DNA from: an uncultured Terriglobus sp.
GTDB lineage: Bacteria; Acidobacteriota; Terriglobia; Terriglobales; Acidobacteriaceae
Assembly (NCBI GenBank): GCA_937871605.1
Contig: CALMRM010000235.1
Coordinates: forward strand, 1-16,424
Direction of reading: 5' to 3'
DNA: 16,424 nt
Notes under the pieces: generated by a model
Seen by the model: only the letters and a program-made list of their open reading frames with translations
Told to the model about the DNA's origin: nothing
Database searches by the model: none
Translations under genes and position numbers: made by a program
Part shown: one piece after another, positions 6,489 to 13,059 of the stretch
Layout: each line of letters begins with the position of its first letter
How positions within the stretch are numbered: the stretch's first letter is position 1

Positions 6489-6606
6489 GTCATCCCGACC
6501 GGAGCGAAGCGGAGTGGAGGGACCTGCTTTCTTCCCGGAGCAGCAGTGCAGCCCGAAAGGAAAGCAGGTCCTTCGACTGCGCACTACGTGCTCCGCTCAG
6601 GATAAC
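6489..6606. repeat. REP-like imperfect palindrome upstream of glgP
   Basis: Left arm 6489-6531 starts GTCATCCCGACCGGAGCGAA and ends GGACCTGCTTTC. The right arm 6560-6606 starts GAAAGCAGGTCC and ends CTCAGGATAAC. The inner 12 bases pair perfectly and the outer parts are diverged. It belongs to the same GTCATCC family as the doublet at 3383-3516. The whole gene-free stretch 6408-6807 contains only this element, the 34-bp tandem repeat that follows, and the glgP leader. Confidence 0.8.
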
Positions 6607-6679
6607 GTGAGAAGTATGGACGTACTCCGCTCAGGATGACGGGACAAGTATGGACGTACTCCGTTTGGGGTGACGAGTG
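6578..6679. repeat. 34-bp tandem repeat, about three units
   Basis: AAGTATGGACGTACTCCG occurs at 6612-6629 and 6646-6663, a 34-bp period. The preceding 34 bases (6578-6611) are a diverged unit sharing CTCCGCTCAGGATAACG with CTCCGCTCAGGATGACG. Each unit contains one REP-like half-site (CTCAGGATGAC), so the array looks like amplification of the right arm of the adjacent palindrome. Confidence 0.75.
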
Positions 6680-6797
6680 GAAGAGTTGCGTACATCGTTC
6701 AGAGGTCCAATTAACCCGGCACAGCTACACTAGAGCAACGCGCAGGCAGACCCAGGCGCGGACATGGCAAATTGCCGCCAACCTGCACCACCCGCAC

Positions 6798-6802
6798 GGG
6801 AG
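6798..6802 (+). promoter_or_regulatory. Ribosome binding site deciding the glgP start
   Basis: GGGAG five bases before the GTG at 6808. The reading frame could begin earlier at a TTG (6772), but that codon has no Shine-Dalgarno sequence, and glycogen phosphorylases do not need the extra 12 residues. Confidence 0.6.
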
Positions 6803-6807
6803 ACCAC

Positions 6808-9327
6808 GTGACGCCCTTCGACGAACAGCAAGCCCCCGCGCCGCAGCAGCGCGAACCGGACCAGCAGCAGCAGACCATTCAGCACGAAAACCGCGCGGGC
6901 AAAACGGCGGCGGAACTCGCGGTCAGCTTCCGCAACCACATGACGCACACGGTAGGACGGCCGCTGGAGAACTCGTCGGTGGAGGACCAGTACCACGCCA
7001 TCAGTGCCGTGGTGCGCGACCGGCTGATGGACAACTGGCTCAAGACCATTGAGCAGTACCGTGCGCATGACGTGCGGGTGGTGGGCTACCTAAGCGCGGA
7101 GTATCTCCTGGGGCCGCACCTGGAGAACGATCTGCTGTGCCTGGGCATGACCGACGCCGCCTGTGAGGCGCTGAAGAGCCTGGGGCTGGACCTGAAGACC
7201 ATTGCCGCGGAAGAGCCGGAGCCCGGCCTGGGCAACGGCGGCCTGGGGCGACTGGCGGCCTGCTTTCTAGACTCGCTCTCAACGCTAAACACGCCGGTGC
7301 TGGGCTACGGCCTGCGATACGAGTTCGGCATCTTCCGGCAGGAGATTGAGAACGGCTGGCAGGTGGAGAAGTCGGACAAGTGGTTGCAGTATGGCAACCC
7401 ATGGGAGATTGCCGCGTCGCTGACCATGAACGTCGGCTTCTTCGGACACACGGAAACCTACACCGACGACAAGGGCAACCTGCGCTGGAAGTGGATTCCC
7501 GAGAAGCTGGTGCGGGGCATTGCGTACGATACGCCCATCCCCGGCTATAAGACGCAGACGGTGAACCGCCTGCGCCTGTGGAAGGCCGAGGCAGAAGACA
7601 GTTTCGACCTGAGTATCTTTAATCGCGGCGATTACATGGGTGCGGTGAAGGACAAGATGGAGTCGGAGACCATCAGCAAGGTGCTGTACCCGCCGGACGA
7701 GACGATCGAGGGCAAGCGCCTGCGCCTGATGCAGCAGTTCTTCTTCACTAGCTGCTCCTTGCAGGACATGGTGCGCCTGCACCAGGCCATGGGCAAACCG
7801 CTAACCGAGTTCGACCAGAAGTGGACCATCCAGCTGAACGACACGCACCCATCCATTGGCATTGCAGAGCTCATGCGCCTCTTGATGGATGAGCACGATC
7901 TTTTGTGGGATGACGCGTGGCGTGTGACGCAGAACACCTTTGGCTACACCAACCACACCCTGCTGCCGGAGGCGCTGGAACGCTGGCCGCTGGACCTGTT
8001 CGGCAACCTGCTGCCGCGGCACCTGGAGATCATCTACCAGATCAATCGCAACTTTCTCGACGCGATGAAGAAGCAGTTTCCCGGCGACGACGCGCGCCTG
8101 CGCCGCATGAGCATCATCGGCGAAGACGGCGAGCGCAACGTGCAGATGGCGCACCTGGCCGTGGTGGGCAGCAAGGCCGTCAACGGCGTGGCGGAACTGC
8201 ACACGGAACTGCTAAAGGCCGATACGCTGCACGACTTCTACGAGGCCTTTCCAGAGCGCTTCAGCAACAAAACGAACGGTGTGACGCCGCGCCGCTGGAT
8301 GATGCTTTCGGACCCAAACCTCAGCAACCTCATCACGGAGAGCATCGGCGAGGGCTGGCAGAAGGACCTGTTCCAGCTGCGCGAGCTGGAGAAGTTCGTG
8401 GACGACCAGGAGTTCCTGAAGCGATGGCGCGGCACACAGGAGCAGGCCAAGGGCCGGCTGGGCGCGTACATCAAGGACACCATGGACATCCAGGTGGACC
8501 CGCACTCCATGTTCGATGTGCAGGTGAAACGGCTGCACGAGTACAAGCGCCAGCACCTGAACGCGCTGCACATTCTGGCGCTGTACTGCGGCATCAAAAA
8601 CGGCACGATCAAGGACATGGCGCCGCGCACCTTCCTGTTCGGCGGCAAGGCCGCGCCCAGCTACACCATGGCCAAGCTCATCATCAAGCTGGTGTGCACG
8701 GTGGGTGAGGTGGTGGCCGCCGACCCGGCGACGCGCGATCTGCTGCGGGTCGTGTTCCTGCCGAACTACTCCGTGTCCCTGGGGCAGAAGATTTACCCTG
8801 CTGCGGATTTGTCCGAGCAGATTTCCACCGCGGGTAAGGAAGCCAGCGGCACCGGCTGCATGAAGTTCATGATGAACGGCGCGGTCGCCATCGGCACGCT
8901 GGATGGCGCAAATATCGAAATCCGCAACGAAGTGGGCCCGGATAACTTTTTCCTCTTCGGCCTGACCGCGCCGGAGATCGGCGATCTGCAAAAGAAGGGC
9001 TACAGCCCGAAGAGCTTTTACGAAAAGAGCCCGGCCTTGCGCGAGGTAATGGACGGCCTGCGTGACGGCCGCTTCAGCAAGGGCGATCGCGGCCTGTTTG
9101 CGCCCATCGTAAACGACCTGCTCTACCGTGATCGCTTTCTTGTTTTGGCCGATTTTGACGCGTATGCTGCCGCTCAGGCGGAGGCGGGGAAGGCGTTTGC
9201 GGATGAAAAGCGATGGGGCCGCATGTCGCTGCTGAACACGGCACGGTCGGGCAAGTTCTCGTCGGACCGCACCATTCGGGAGTACTGCCGCGATATCTGG
9301 AAGGTGCCGGTCGGCATCGATTCCTAG
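6808..9327 (+). CDS. glgP: Glycogen/alpha-glucan phosphorylase
   Basis: An 839-residue glycosyltransferase family 35 enzyme that releases glucose-1-phosphate from glycogen ends, in the cytoplasm. Key landmarks: GYLSAEYLLGPHLENDLLCL near the N-terminus, EPEPGLGNGGLGRLAACFLD, YGLRYEFGIFRQ, QLNDTHPSI, TNHTLLPEALERW, RFSNKTNGVTPRRW, VKRLHEYKRQHLNALHIL, FGGKAAPSYTMAKLIIKL and EASGTGCMKFMMNGAVAIGT. In the last of these Lys686 is the pyridoxal-phosphate lysine. The motif has Cys where many homologues have Asn (GTGNMKF). The first 25 or so residues are Gln/Pro-rich and probably disordered. It is monocistronic: palindromic repeats lie upstream, a hairpin and then a convergent gene lie downstream. No other glycogen gene is in the window. 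Confidence 0.96.
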   Translation: MTPFDEQQAPAPQQREPDQQQQTIQHENRAGKTAAELAVSFRNHMTHTVGRPLENSSVEDQYHAISAVVRDRLMDNWLKTIEQYRAHDVRVVGYLSAEYLLGPHLENDLLCLGMTDAACEALKSLGLDLKTIAAEEPEPGLGNGGLGRLAACFLDSLSTLNTPVLGYGLRYEFGIFRQEIENGWQVEKSDKWLQYGNPWEIAASLTMNVGFFGHTETYTDDKGNLRWKWIPEKLVRGIAYDTPIPGYKTQTVNRLRLWKAEAEDSFDLSIFNRGDYMGAVKDKMESETISKVLYPPDETIEGKRLRLMQQFFFTSCSLQDMVRLHQAMGKPLTEFDQKWTIQLNDTHPSIGIAELMRLLMDEHDLLWDDAWRVTQNTFGYTNHTLLPEALERWPLDLFGNLLPRHLEIIYQINRNFLDAMKKQFPGDDARLRRMSIIGEDGERNVQMAHLAVVGSKAVNGVAELHTELLKADTLHDFYEAFPERFSNKTNGVTPRRWMMLSDPNLSNLITESIGEGWQKDLFQLRELEKFVDDQEFLKRWRGTQEQAKGRLGAYIKDTMDIQVDPHSMFDVQVKRLHEYKRQHLNALHILALYCGIKNGTIKDMAPRTFLFGGKAAPSYTMAKLIIKLVCTVGEVVAADPATRDLLRVVFLPNYSVSLGQKIYPAADLSEQISTAGKEASGTGCMKFMMNGAVAIGTLDGANIEIRNEVGPDNFFLFGLTAPEIGDLQKKGYSPKSFYEKSPALREVMDGLRDGRFSKGDRGLFAPIVNDLLYRDRFLVLADFDAYAAAQAEAGKAFADEKRWGRMSLLNTARSGKFSSDRTIREYCRDIWKVPVGIDS

Positions 9328-9383
9328 AGCGTTTCAAGCTGCAAAAGGTGTATCGCAAGCGTCTCAAAGCACTGCGTTAGGCG

Positions 9384-9425
9384 ACACAAACCTGATTCTG
9401 AAGAACAGTACGGTCAGGTTTGTGT
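9384..9425. terminator. Hairpin between glgP and the convergent serine hydrolase
   Basis: Perfect 12-bp stem ACACAAACCTGA (9384-9395) with TCAGGTTTGTGT (9414-9425) and an 18-base loop. It lies 57 bp after the glgP stop and before the convergent gene's stop, so it can serve both strands. There is no clean T-run. A second, AT-rich imperfect hairpin follows at 9438-9465 (CAAAAT/ATTTTG outer arms). Confidence 0.55.
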
Positions 9426-9521
9426 AGTCTACAAGCACAAAATGCACCTTCTTCGGCGTATTTTGCTGCCTCAGGAGCGTGTTTTGCATGCATCGGCGCA
9501 CGTAAGCCACGACTGCCGTGT

Positions 9522-10715
9522 TTACGGTTGTGCTGCTGCCTGAACGGCTCGCCAGAAGGCTGCCCTGTCAGCGGCATGGGTCCTGCCGGTCGCCTCCGGC
9601 CAGTCACCCACGCTTACCACGACCAGCCGTCGCGCCGGGTCGACAAACACCGACTGGCCAAAGATACCGAGCGCGGCGAAGCTGCCGTCCGGCTGCGGCC
9701 ACCAGCCATAGCCGTAGCCTGCACCTCCGGCCTCGACCTTTGCGCGTGTTGCCTCTGCAAGCCAGCCGGCTGGCACCACGCCGTGGCCGCCCTCCAGCAC
9801 CCACAAACCGTAGCGGCCCAGGTCGCGCACTGTGGCTGACAGGCCGGAGCCGCCGAACTCCACGCCAGCCGGGCCGGGTGCATTTGCGATCCAGGTGGCG
9901 TCCGCCTGCATGCCCGCCGTGCGCCACACGGTCGCGCTGAGCTGGTCCGAAAGTGACAGGCCGGTGGCCCGGCGCAGCAGGACGCCCAGCAGGTCCGTCT
10001 CGCCCGTGTTGTACTGCCAGCGGGTGCCCGGCGCGGCTTCCCGCGTCAGGTGCCGCATGTACGCCACCGTGCTGTTCTGCCCCGGCGGGGTGGGCGTCGT
10101 ATACAGCCGGAAGTTGTCAGCATCCGGAGTCGTATAGTCCTCGCGCCAGCGAACGCCGCTGGTCATGGTCATGAGTTGTCGCACGGTCACGCCGTCGTAT
10201 CCACTGCCCTTCATTTCGGGCAGGTAGTGCGTCACGCCGTCATCCAGTGAGCGCAGCGCGCCGGTCTGTAGGGCAGCCCCGGCCAGCGTGTCCGTCATAC
10301 TCTTGGTGACAGAAAACGTTGTCCAGCGGGTCTCCTGGGTGGCGCCCAGCGCGTAGCGCTCTGCGCGAATGCGCCCATCCTGCAGCACCAGCACCCCCGC
10401 CAGGTGCTCTGACTGCATATAGGCGTCCAGCGTTCCCGTCATGCCGGGCAGGGCCGGTCCGGCAGGCAGCGGACGCTCCGGACCAGCGTGGCGCACGGTG
10501 TGGGTGGGAAAGAGCCGGTTCATGTGCGCGAAGCGCCGGTCCCGCTGCGCCTGCGTCCAGGTCAGGTCGGCGGCCAGGCGCTCACCTACAGTGGTTGGTA
10601 CTCGCCTGGCCACCGGCTGTTGCGTCCGCAGGCATGGAGCCCATACCAGCCCCGCTGCAAGCACACCCACCCCTGTGAAGGGTGAGGAATCCCGGAGCCA
10701 TTTTGTGGAAAACAT
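9522..10715 (-). CDS. Serine hydrolase of the beta-lactamase/NylB-EstB family
   Basis: A 397-residue penicillin-binding-protein-fold hydrolase, probably exported (hydrophobic residues 13-27, then WAPC that could be a lipid-attachment Cys28). The nucleophile motif is FSVTKS (Ser135, Lys138) and the second motif is QYNTGETD (Tyr235). The overall order matches the 6-aminohexanoate-dimer hydrolase NylB: RRFAHMNRLFPTHTVR, YLPEMKGSGYDGVTV, a Tyr in REDYTTPDAD placed like NylB Tyr170, GLSATVRDLGRYG, and GIFGQSVFVDP as the third active-site strand. True beta-lactamase activity is unlikely. An esterase or amidase on small or peptide-like substrates is the family expectation. The start lacks a good ribosome site, so the N-terminus is uncertain. 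It shares no operon with a neighbour. Confidence 0.85.
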   Translation of the reverse strand: MFSTKWLRDSSPFTGVGVLAAGLVWAPCLRTQQPVARRVPTTVGERLAADLTWTQAQRDRRFAHMNRLFPTHTVRHAGPERPLPAGPALPGMTGTLDAYMQSEHLAGVLVLQDGRIRAERYALGATQETRWTTFSVTKSMTDTLAGAALQTGALRSLDDGVTHYLPEMKGSGYDGVTVRQLMTMTSGVRWREDYTTPDADNFRLYTTPTPPGQNSTVAYMRHLTREAAPGTRWQYNTGETDLLGVLLRRATGLSLSDQLSATVWRTAGMQADATWIANAPGPAGVEFGGSGLSATVRDLGRYGLWVLEGGHGVVPAGWLAEATRAKVEAGGAGYGYGWWPQPDGSFAALGIFGQSVFVDPARRLVVVSVGDWPEATGRTHAADRAAFWRAVQAAAQP

Positions 10716-10749
10716 GAAGTGGGGCTCAGACGCTTACGCGTGACGCTGA

Positions 10750-10777
10750 AATGCACCGTTCACAATGCACTTTGCAC
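10750..10777 (-). promoter_or_regulatory. Four contiguous heptamers upstream of the serine hydrolase
   Basis: The plus strand reads AATGCAC, CGTTCAC, AATGCAC, TTTGCAC without gaps; all four share T-x-CAC. They lie 35-62 bp upstream of the ATG at 10715, in the expected promoter region of that gene. I find no convincing -35/-10 pair there. Function as an activator or repressor site is inference. Confidence 0.45.
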
Positions 10778-10919
10778 AAGTTGCTTAGATTGAATGAGTT
10801 ACAGAATGCGTCTAGCGTTTGCGTATCAATGCTGCACTGCAAGCCGCTGCGGGCGGATGACCAGTGACGCGCTTTCCACAATCATTTCCACAGGGGGGCA
10901 TAGGCACCTCAACGGCGGT

Positions 10920-10952
10920 GCGGGCTCAGGGGGTATATGTCCCTGAGCCCGC
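10920..10952 (-). terminator. Strong hairpin after ompH/skp
   Basis: Perfect 12-bp stem GCGGGCTCAGGG (10920-10931) with CCCTGAGCCCGC (10941-10952) and a 9-base loop, beginning 18 bp beyond the stop of the minus-strand gene. The stem is long and GC-rich but no T-run follows on the minus strand, so termination is probable rather than certain. Confidence 0.65.
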
Positions 10953-10970
10953 ATGGAAGAGGCCGATCTG

Positions 10971-11660
10971 TTAGCGCGCAGGGGGCGTACGTGGTGTGGT
11001 GGTGCGCGGCGTGGTGGTCGGGCGAACCGTTGTGGGTGCCGGGCCGCTGACCGGGGGCGCGGCAACGCCGGAACTGGTGTTGTAGGCGTCGATCACGGCA
11101 CGGGTCACGTCAGTCTGCGGCGCGGCAAACAGGACGTTGCTGTTCTGCTGGTTGCTCACGTCAAGGCCCAGGGTGTAGCCGTTGTCTGTCAGGTACTTCT
11201 GGAAGACGACGTTCACCTTCTGCGCCACGCGGCCGTAGGCCTCCTGCAGGTCGTTCTGGTAGGCGGCAGAGGCATCCTCGCCATCCCGCTGCAGCGCCTT
11301 CTGCTTGGCGTCGATGGTGCGCACACGGTTCTGGCGCTCGTCGTCTGAGATGGTGGTGGCGCTCTGCAACTGCTTCTGCAGGCTCTCCACTTCCGTCTCC
11401 TGCTGCTGAATTTTGGCCTTGGTGGGGTCGTACTTCTTCTGCACCGTCTGCACGGCTGTTTGCCCCTCGTTGGTGGCAAACACGGCCTGCTCAAAGGCAA
11501 TCAGTGCAATCTTCGCCGGGATGGCTTGCGGTTGCACGACGGCCGGCGCAGCAGCAGCGGCAGGTGCCTGAGGACCGGCAGCCTGCGCAGAAAGGTTTGC
11601 TACGCACAGCAGGGTGGCGACTCCGGCAAGGGCCGTGGAGAGCTTGGGAACACGATTCAT
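10971..11660 (-). CDS. OmpH/Skp-family periplasmic chaperone-like protein
   Basis: A 229-residue exported protein. The signal peptide (1-27, ending SAQA) is followed by an Ala/Pro-rich linker. Next comes the Skp pattern: a short beta strand IALIAFEQAVFATNEGQ, then two long charged coiled-coil helices (about 70-165, TKAKIQQQETEVESLQKQLQ and DAKQKALQRDGEDASAAYQN), then QKYLTDNGYTLGLDVS and the closing strand NVLFAAPQTDVTRAVIDAYN. Skp holds unfolded outer-membrane proteins in the periplasm. Unusual is the C-terminal tail (about 200-229) made almost only of Pro, Thr and Arg, which lengthens it beyond the usual 160-190 residues. AAGGAG lies 13 bases before the ATG, rather far. It has its own promoter and terminator; no bamA or lpxD neighbour is seen, so this may be a paralogue. 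Confidence 0.85.
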   Translation of the reverse strand: MNRVPKLSTALAGVATLLCVANLSAQAAGPQAPAAAAAPAVVQPQAIPAKIALIAFEQAVFATNEGQTAVQTVQKKYDPTKAKIQQQETEVESLQKQLQSATTISDDERQNRVRTIDAKQKALQRDGEDASAAYQNDLQEAYGRVAQKVNVVFQKYLTDNGYTLGLDVSNQQNSNVLFAAPQTDVTRAVIDAYNTSSGVAAPPVSGPAPTTVRPTTTPRTTTPRTPPAR

Positions 11661-11800
11661 GGGGCTGGTAGAACTCCTTGGAGGATCCCTTTTGGATCCG
11701 TATACCCGCGCCAGGCTGCAGCCTCGGGACCTTGCTTACGTAAAATACGGCACCGACCCAGCCTGCGGGCGCGGGCACGACGGGCCGTCGATTCAGCACG

Positions 11801-11830
11801 ATTATAGGGTCCCGCAAAGCGGCGGGTCAA
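11801..11830 (-). promoter_or_regulatory. Sigma-70 type promoter of the ompH/skp-like gene
   Basis: On the minus strand, TTGACC (11825-11830), 18-bp spacer, TATAAT (11801-11806). The spacer contains its own inverted repeat, CCCGC (11811-11815) with GCGGG (11822-11826). Transcription would start near 11794, giving a leader of about 130 nt. That leader carries a GGATCC-loop-GGATCC hairpin at 11683-11699 just upstream of the Shine-Dalgarno sequence (11674-11679). Confidence 0.8.
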
Positions 11831-11851
11831 CGTGGGAGCGACCACGTCGAC
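11826..11851. promoter_or_regulatory. Candidate operator overlapping the ompH promoter -35
   Basis: Inverted repeat GTCAACGTGG (11826-11835) with CCACGTCGAC (11842-11851): arms match at 9 of 10 positions, spacing 6, total 26 bp. One arm covers the -35 hexamer. Size and symmetry fit a dimeric regulator. Binding is inferred only. From 11852 to 11955 I see nothing further. Confidence 0.5.
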
Positions 11852-11955
11852 GGGATGTACCCTAGGATCGCGACACCTTTTTAGACCTCTGAACCTGACG
11901 TACAACTGGCTTCGAGCGGCGCAGGTCGCTACTTAAGTGGTGCTGCGAACAACGC

Positions 11956-12882
11956 CTAGACAGCTGTGGTGCTCGGGACCGCGGTACGGGCGTTGACTGC
12001 CGCGCCCACGACGACGGTCTCCAGGTTTTCCGGGCGTATCTCGACGGAAAACGCCTGCAGAGGACTCATGCGCACCATTTGCTGCACATAGTGGTTCAGC
12101 AGGGGCATTTCTACAAAGCGCACGTTGTAGCCGGTCATGTAAAACTTGCCCGCACCGCTCATGTGGATGCTGGTGGCCGTGCCCGCAGCCAAGGCCTTGT
12201 GCCACAGCTTCTTGAACTCGATGCAGCGCTGGTCACCCTTGTCGGCCTGCTCGAACACGTCTTCCGGCTCCATGTCCAAGAAGCGGAGGCGCATGGCGCG
12301 GTGGCCCATGATGCCCTCGATGTGGCCGCGGCCACCGCAGCCACAGTAGGTTTCGCGGTCGTCCAGCGTCACCACGGTGTGGCCACCTTCCCCTACATTT
12401 TCCATCAGGGGGTACCTGCCAAAGCCGATGCCTGTGCCAATGGTCCACACACGAATCATGCTGTCCAGTTTGCCCTGCTGGTGGGCCAGGCCGGCGGCTA
12501 CAGCATCCGCGTCGTTCACCATGGAGACCGGCGCGTCAATGCCGTGTTCGCGAAGCAGGGCACCCACCTCCGCGACAACGCGCGCACCTTTGATCTGCGG
12601 CAGGTTGGGGCTGTCTTCCACCACGCCAGCCCGCACAATACCGGGTACCGCGATGCCGATGCCCTGCAGGGGTGCACCGTCGTTTTCTTTCGCCACTGCG
12701 ACAATCTGCTCGCACATGACGGCCATGAGATGTTCCCGGGGCATTTCGACCAGGGCATCCTCGTAGAACTCATCATCAGGGTAGGCGGACAGACTCCCTA
12801 CCAGGCCCTCAGTACCGACCAGGCCGGTGATGATGCGCTTGGACAGCGCCAGACCGATGCTTCGTTGTTCCCCAGTCGTCAT
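11956..12882 (-). CDS. ROK-family protein (sugar kinase-like)
   Basis: A 308-residue protein with the ROK fold. Present are GIGIAVPGIV, the catalytic-base motif VNDADAVAAG (Asp124), TIGTGIGFG (second phosphate loop) and the zinc site (GEGGH, His168; CGCGGRG, Cys180 and Cys182). Two departures stand out. The N-terminal phosphate loop, normally DxGGTK, reads GLALSKR. The third zinc cysteine of CxCGxxGC is His187. ROK kinases phosphorylate glucose, mannose, GlcNAc or similar sugars with ATP; because of the altered loop, activity and substrate cannot be assigned. There is no N-terminal DNA-binding domain, so it is not a NagC/XylR-type repressor. ATG 12882 is preceded by GGAG at normal distance. 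It has its own promoter. Confidence 0.82.
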   Translation of the reverse strand: MTTGEQRSIGLALSKRIITGLVGTEGLVGSLSAYPDDEFYEDALVEMPREHLMAVMCEQIVAVAKENDGAPLQGIGIAVPGIVRAGVVEDSPNLPQIKGARVVAEVGALLREHGIDAPVSMVNDADAVAAGLAHQQGKLDSMIRVWTIGTGIGFGRYPLMENVGEGGHTVVTLDDRETYCGCGGRGHIEGIMGHRAMRLRFLDMEPEDVFEQADKGDQRCIEFKKLWHKALAAGTATSIHMSGAGKFYMTGYNVRFVEMPLLNHYVQQMVRMSPLQAFSVEIRPENLETVVVGAAVNARTAVPSTTAV

Positions 12883-12900
12883 GGTGCTCTCCGTTCGAAC

Positions 12901-12926
12901 GCTCAGGCATCCATGTGCCTGTGAGC
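12901..12926. promoter_or_regulatory. Inverted repeat at the ROK gene transcription start
   Basis: GCTCAGGCA (12901-12909) and TGCCTGTGAGC (12916-12926) form a dyad with a 2-base bulge around a 6-base loop. It lies from just downstream of the -10 into the leader, where it could be a repressor site or an RNA hairpin. Confidence 0.4.
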
Positions 12927-12930
12927 GGGC

Positions 12931-12960
12931 ATTATCTCCCGGGCAATTATTGGCACGCAA
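12931..12960 (-). promoter_or_regulatory. Promoter of the ROK gene
   Basis: Minus strand TTGCGT (12955-12960), 18-bp spacer, GATAAT (12931-12936). It begins 12 bp after the terminator of the preceding regulator gene, as expected for separate transcription units. Confidence 0.6.
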
Positions 12961-12972
12961 GCGGCACGACGC

Positions 12973-13010
12973 AAAAAGGCGCGTCTTCTTTGGGGGAAGG
13001 ACGCACCTTT
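12973..13010 (-). terminator. Rho-independent terminator of the XRE-cupin gene
   Basis: On the minus strand AAAGGTGCGTC pairs with GACGCGCCTTT (11 bp, one G-T pair) around a 14-base loop, and the stem runs into TTTTTG. It lies 50 bp after the stop of the gene at 13060. This is the best intrinsic terminator in the window. Confidence 0.85.
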
Positions 13011-13059
13011 ACTGTGTTAGCGGCTCTGCTTGATGGTGTTGACCGAGCAGGGAACTCGG

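Noticed and set aside
6578..6679. Tandem repeat considered as a CRISPR array.
   Set aside because: Units are contiguous with no unique spacers, and no cas genes are present.
10704..10892. Three DnaA-box-like words (TTTTCCACA on the minus strand at 10704-10712, TTTCCACA at 10873-10880 and 10885-10892), suggesting an origin.
   Set aside because: Matches are partial, no AT-rich unwinding region or dnaA, dnaN, gidA or parAB neighbours are present, and such words occur by chance.
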